From Oscillospiraceae bacterium (lineage in GTDB: Bacteria; Bacillota; Clostridia; Oscillospirales; Ruminococcaceae), in the NCBI GenBank assembly GCA_029068025.1, contig JAIEDJ010000171.1:1-6095 (forward strand): DNA of 6,095 nt. The letters are read 5' to 3'. Each line of letters starts with the position of its first letter. The stretch's first letter is position 1. Both the position numbers and the translations under genes were made by a program. This document shows positions 5,333-6,095 of the stretch, piece after piece. Below the pieces are notes generated by a model. That model did not search any database. It had not been told where the DNA came from and worked only from the letters and a program-made list of their open reading frames with translations.

Positions 5333-5817
5333 GAGAGTGGACGTGGCAGGAGGGCAGCGTTCTTTATAACAGATCTCCGTATGTGCCGCCGAGGGAAATT
5401 TTTCAGGCAGTGTGCGATGAGCTGGGGAGATACTATTCGGAAAAGGGCGCTAAGTATACGAAGTCGAACCGTAAGATCAAGATAAAGTTTGAAAAAGTGC
5501 TTTGTGAGTTCGGGCTGTGGTCGTCGCACAGCAATACGGCAGGCGAGTGGGTCAATCTTGAGATCGTGACGAGCGTTTATGCAGTTGACAAAACCGATAT
5601 GGAGAAAAAAGGTCTGCTGTATCTGAATATTCGCCCGGAAAATTTCAATGTCTACGGGATCGACAGCGAGTTGTTTTTCAAGATCGTTGATTATATCGAC
5701 GGTAAGCTGGAGCTTGTCAAGTCGTTTGAAACTGCTGATGGTATCCGTGTGCTTTGCGGTGAAAAAGAGTTTGTCGATCGTAATCCCAACAATCGTATTT
5801 ACTTTGAGAGATTATGA
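5329..5817 (+). CDS. Uncharacterised 162-residue protein, translationally coupled to transketolase
   Basis: The frame starts with GTG at 5329, overlapping the transketolase TGA by four bases, with AGGGAG about ten bases upstream. No later in-frame ATG leaves a plausible protein. The product is soluble, without signal peptide or membrane helix. It has an N-terminal helix-like part (PREIFQAVCDELGRYYSEKG, 21-40), a basic strand (SNRKIKIKF, 46-54), a distinctive block GLWSSHSNTAGEWVNLEI (62-79), and a C-terminal alpha/beta section ending in RIYFERL. This order (helix, then 'gly-lys-y-t-k-s' strand, then strands) reminds me of small DUF4304-like proteins, but the resemblance is by eye and uncertain. 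Nothing suggests an enzymatic site. It is last in the plus-strand run, and the terminator at 5825-5859 follows within ten bases. A functional link to transketolase is suggested only by the overlap; it may simply be a passenger in the operon. Confidence 0.85.
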   Translation: MREWTWQEGSVLYNRSPYVPPREIFQAVCDELGRYYSEKGAKYTKSNRKIKIKFEKVLCEFGLWSSHSNTAGEWVNLEIVTSVYAVDKTDMEKKGLLYLNIRPENFNVYGIDSELFFKIVDYIDGKLELVKSFETADGIRVLCGEKEFVDRNPNNRIYFERL

Positions 5818-5824
5818 GAATATA

Positions 5825-5859
5825 AAAAACGCGGGAGCCTTATGCGCTTCCGCGTTTTT
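5825..5859. terminator. Bidirectional intrinsic terminator between convergent genes
   Basis: AAAAACGCGGGAGC (5825-5838) pairs with GCTTCCGCGTTTTT (5846-5859) over 14 bp with one G.U pair and a seven-base loop. The A-tract on the left and the T-tract on the right give each strand a stem followed by a U-run. It lies 7 bases after the plus-strand stop and 3 bases from the minus-strand stop, so it should end both transcripts. Confidence 0.92.
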
Positions 5860-5862
5860 ATC

Positions 5863-6095
5863 TTATCGGCAGTTATCGCCGCGTGCCCAGCTTGGATCCA
5901 TAGTGATCTCCGCGAGATTTTCCGGGATATATCCGAACAGTTTCTTTATTGCTCCGTCGATCTTGGCGTACTCGGCTTCGGCAAGCGCGGCTTCCTCATC
6001 GGTGGAAATTCCGTTCTCCGGAGATCTACCCGCGAGAATGAACATCACCGTATCACCGATCCTGTAGATCCGCGTTCCGTTGACCTTTAATACAT
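5863..6095 (-). CDS. Hypothetical protein, C-terminal end (minus strand, 5' part outside window)
   Basis: Reading the minus strand, an open frame enters at the window edge and ends at a TAA at 5865-5863, giving 76 visible residues. It begins with strand-like sequence (VLKVNGTRIYRIGDTVMFIL) that reads like the middle of a domain. An acidic, alanine-rich helix (TDEEAALAEAEYAKIDGAIKKLFG) and a short tail ending DPSWARGDNCR follow. A GTG inside (6048) is possible, but the coding character continues upstream of it, so the true start is most likely beyond the window. An ATG at the very edge (6095-6093) is out of frame. No family is recognised. The bidirectional terminator directly behind its stop supports it as a real convergent gene, as opposed to the overlapping plus-strand frames in the same interval. 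Confidence 0.7.
   Translation of the reverse strand, partial: VLKVNGTRIYRIGDTVMFILAGRSPENGISTDEEAALAEAEYAKIDGAIKKLFGYIPENLAEITMDPSWARGDNCR

Noticed and set aside
5842..6090. Plus-strand frame of 82 codons (and another at 5648-6067) near the window end
   Set aside because: The first starts inside the terminator hairpin and the second lies largely in another frame of the 5329-5817 gene; neither has a ribosome binding site, and the minus-strand frame in this interval fits the convergent terminator better.

Overview
The window looks like chromosomal DNA of a Gram-positive Clostridia-type bacterium, most likely an Oscillospiraceae/Ruminococcus-like gut or rumen organism. This is inference. It rests on strong AAGGAGG-type ribosome binding sites, moderate-to-high GC with frequent GCG/GGC codons, a lspA-rluD gene pair as in Firmicutes, and a transketolase split into two genes. 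No plasmid, phage, transposase, tRNA, rRNA or CRISPR signature was seen.

Layout. 1-115 is the 3' end of a probable signal peptidase II gene (lspA). It overlaps by 14 bases an RluA/RluD-family 23S rRNA pseudouridine synthase (102-995). A short spacer with a weak terminator-like hairpin leads to a cytoplasmic leucine-rich-repeat protein (1076-1831). Next come a Cof-type HAD phosphatase (1870-2703) and, one base after its stop, a conserved-looking protein of unknown function (2705-3343). A 194-base non-coding gap follows (3344-3537). Beyond it lie the N-terminal (3538-4380) and C-terminal (4397-5332) subunits of a split transketolase, then a 162-residue uncharacterised protein (5329-5817) that starts inside the transketolase stop codon (GTGA overlap). 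A bidirectional intrinsic terminator (5825-5859) separates this plus-strand run from the 3' end of a minus-strand hypothetical gene that leaves the window (5863-6095).

How the genes work together. The transketolase pair would form one thiamine-diphosphate enzyme of the non-oxidative pentose phosphate pathway, exchanging two-carbon units between sugar phosphates. LspA (lipoprotein maturation) and RluD (ribosome maturation) are housekeeping neighbours with no shared pathway. The HAD phosphatase and its coupled partner may be co-expressed, but their substrate is unknown.

The most unusual part is the gap upstream of transketolase. Positions 3385-3516 can fold as a complete three-way junction made of an 11-bp closing stem, an AT-rich 15-bp hairpin and a 15-bp stem capped by a GC-rich loop. 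Each stem carries exactly one G.U pair in the plus-strand RNA sense. The fold ends eight bases before the transketolase ribosome binding site, so it is either a structured 5' leader or a dispersed palindromic repeat. The evidence is base pairing in a single sequence, with no comparative support.
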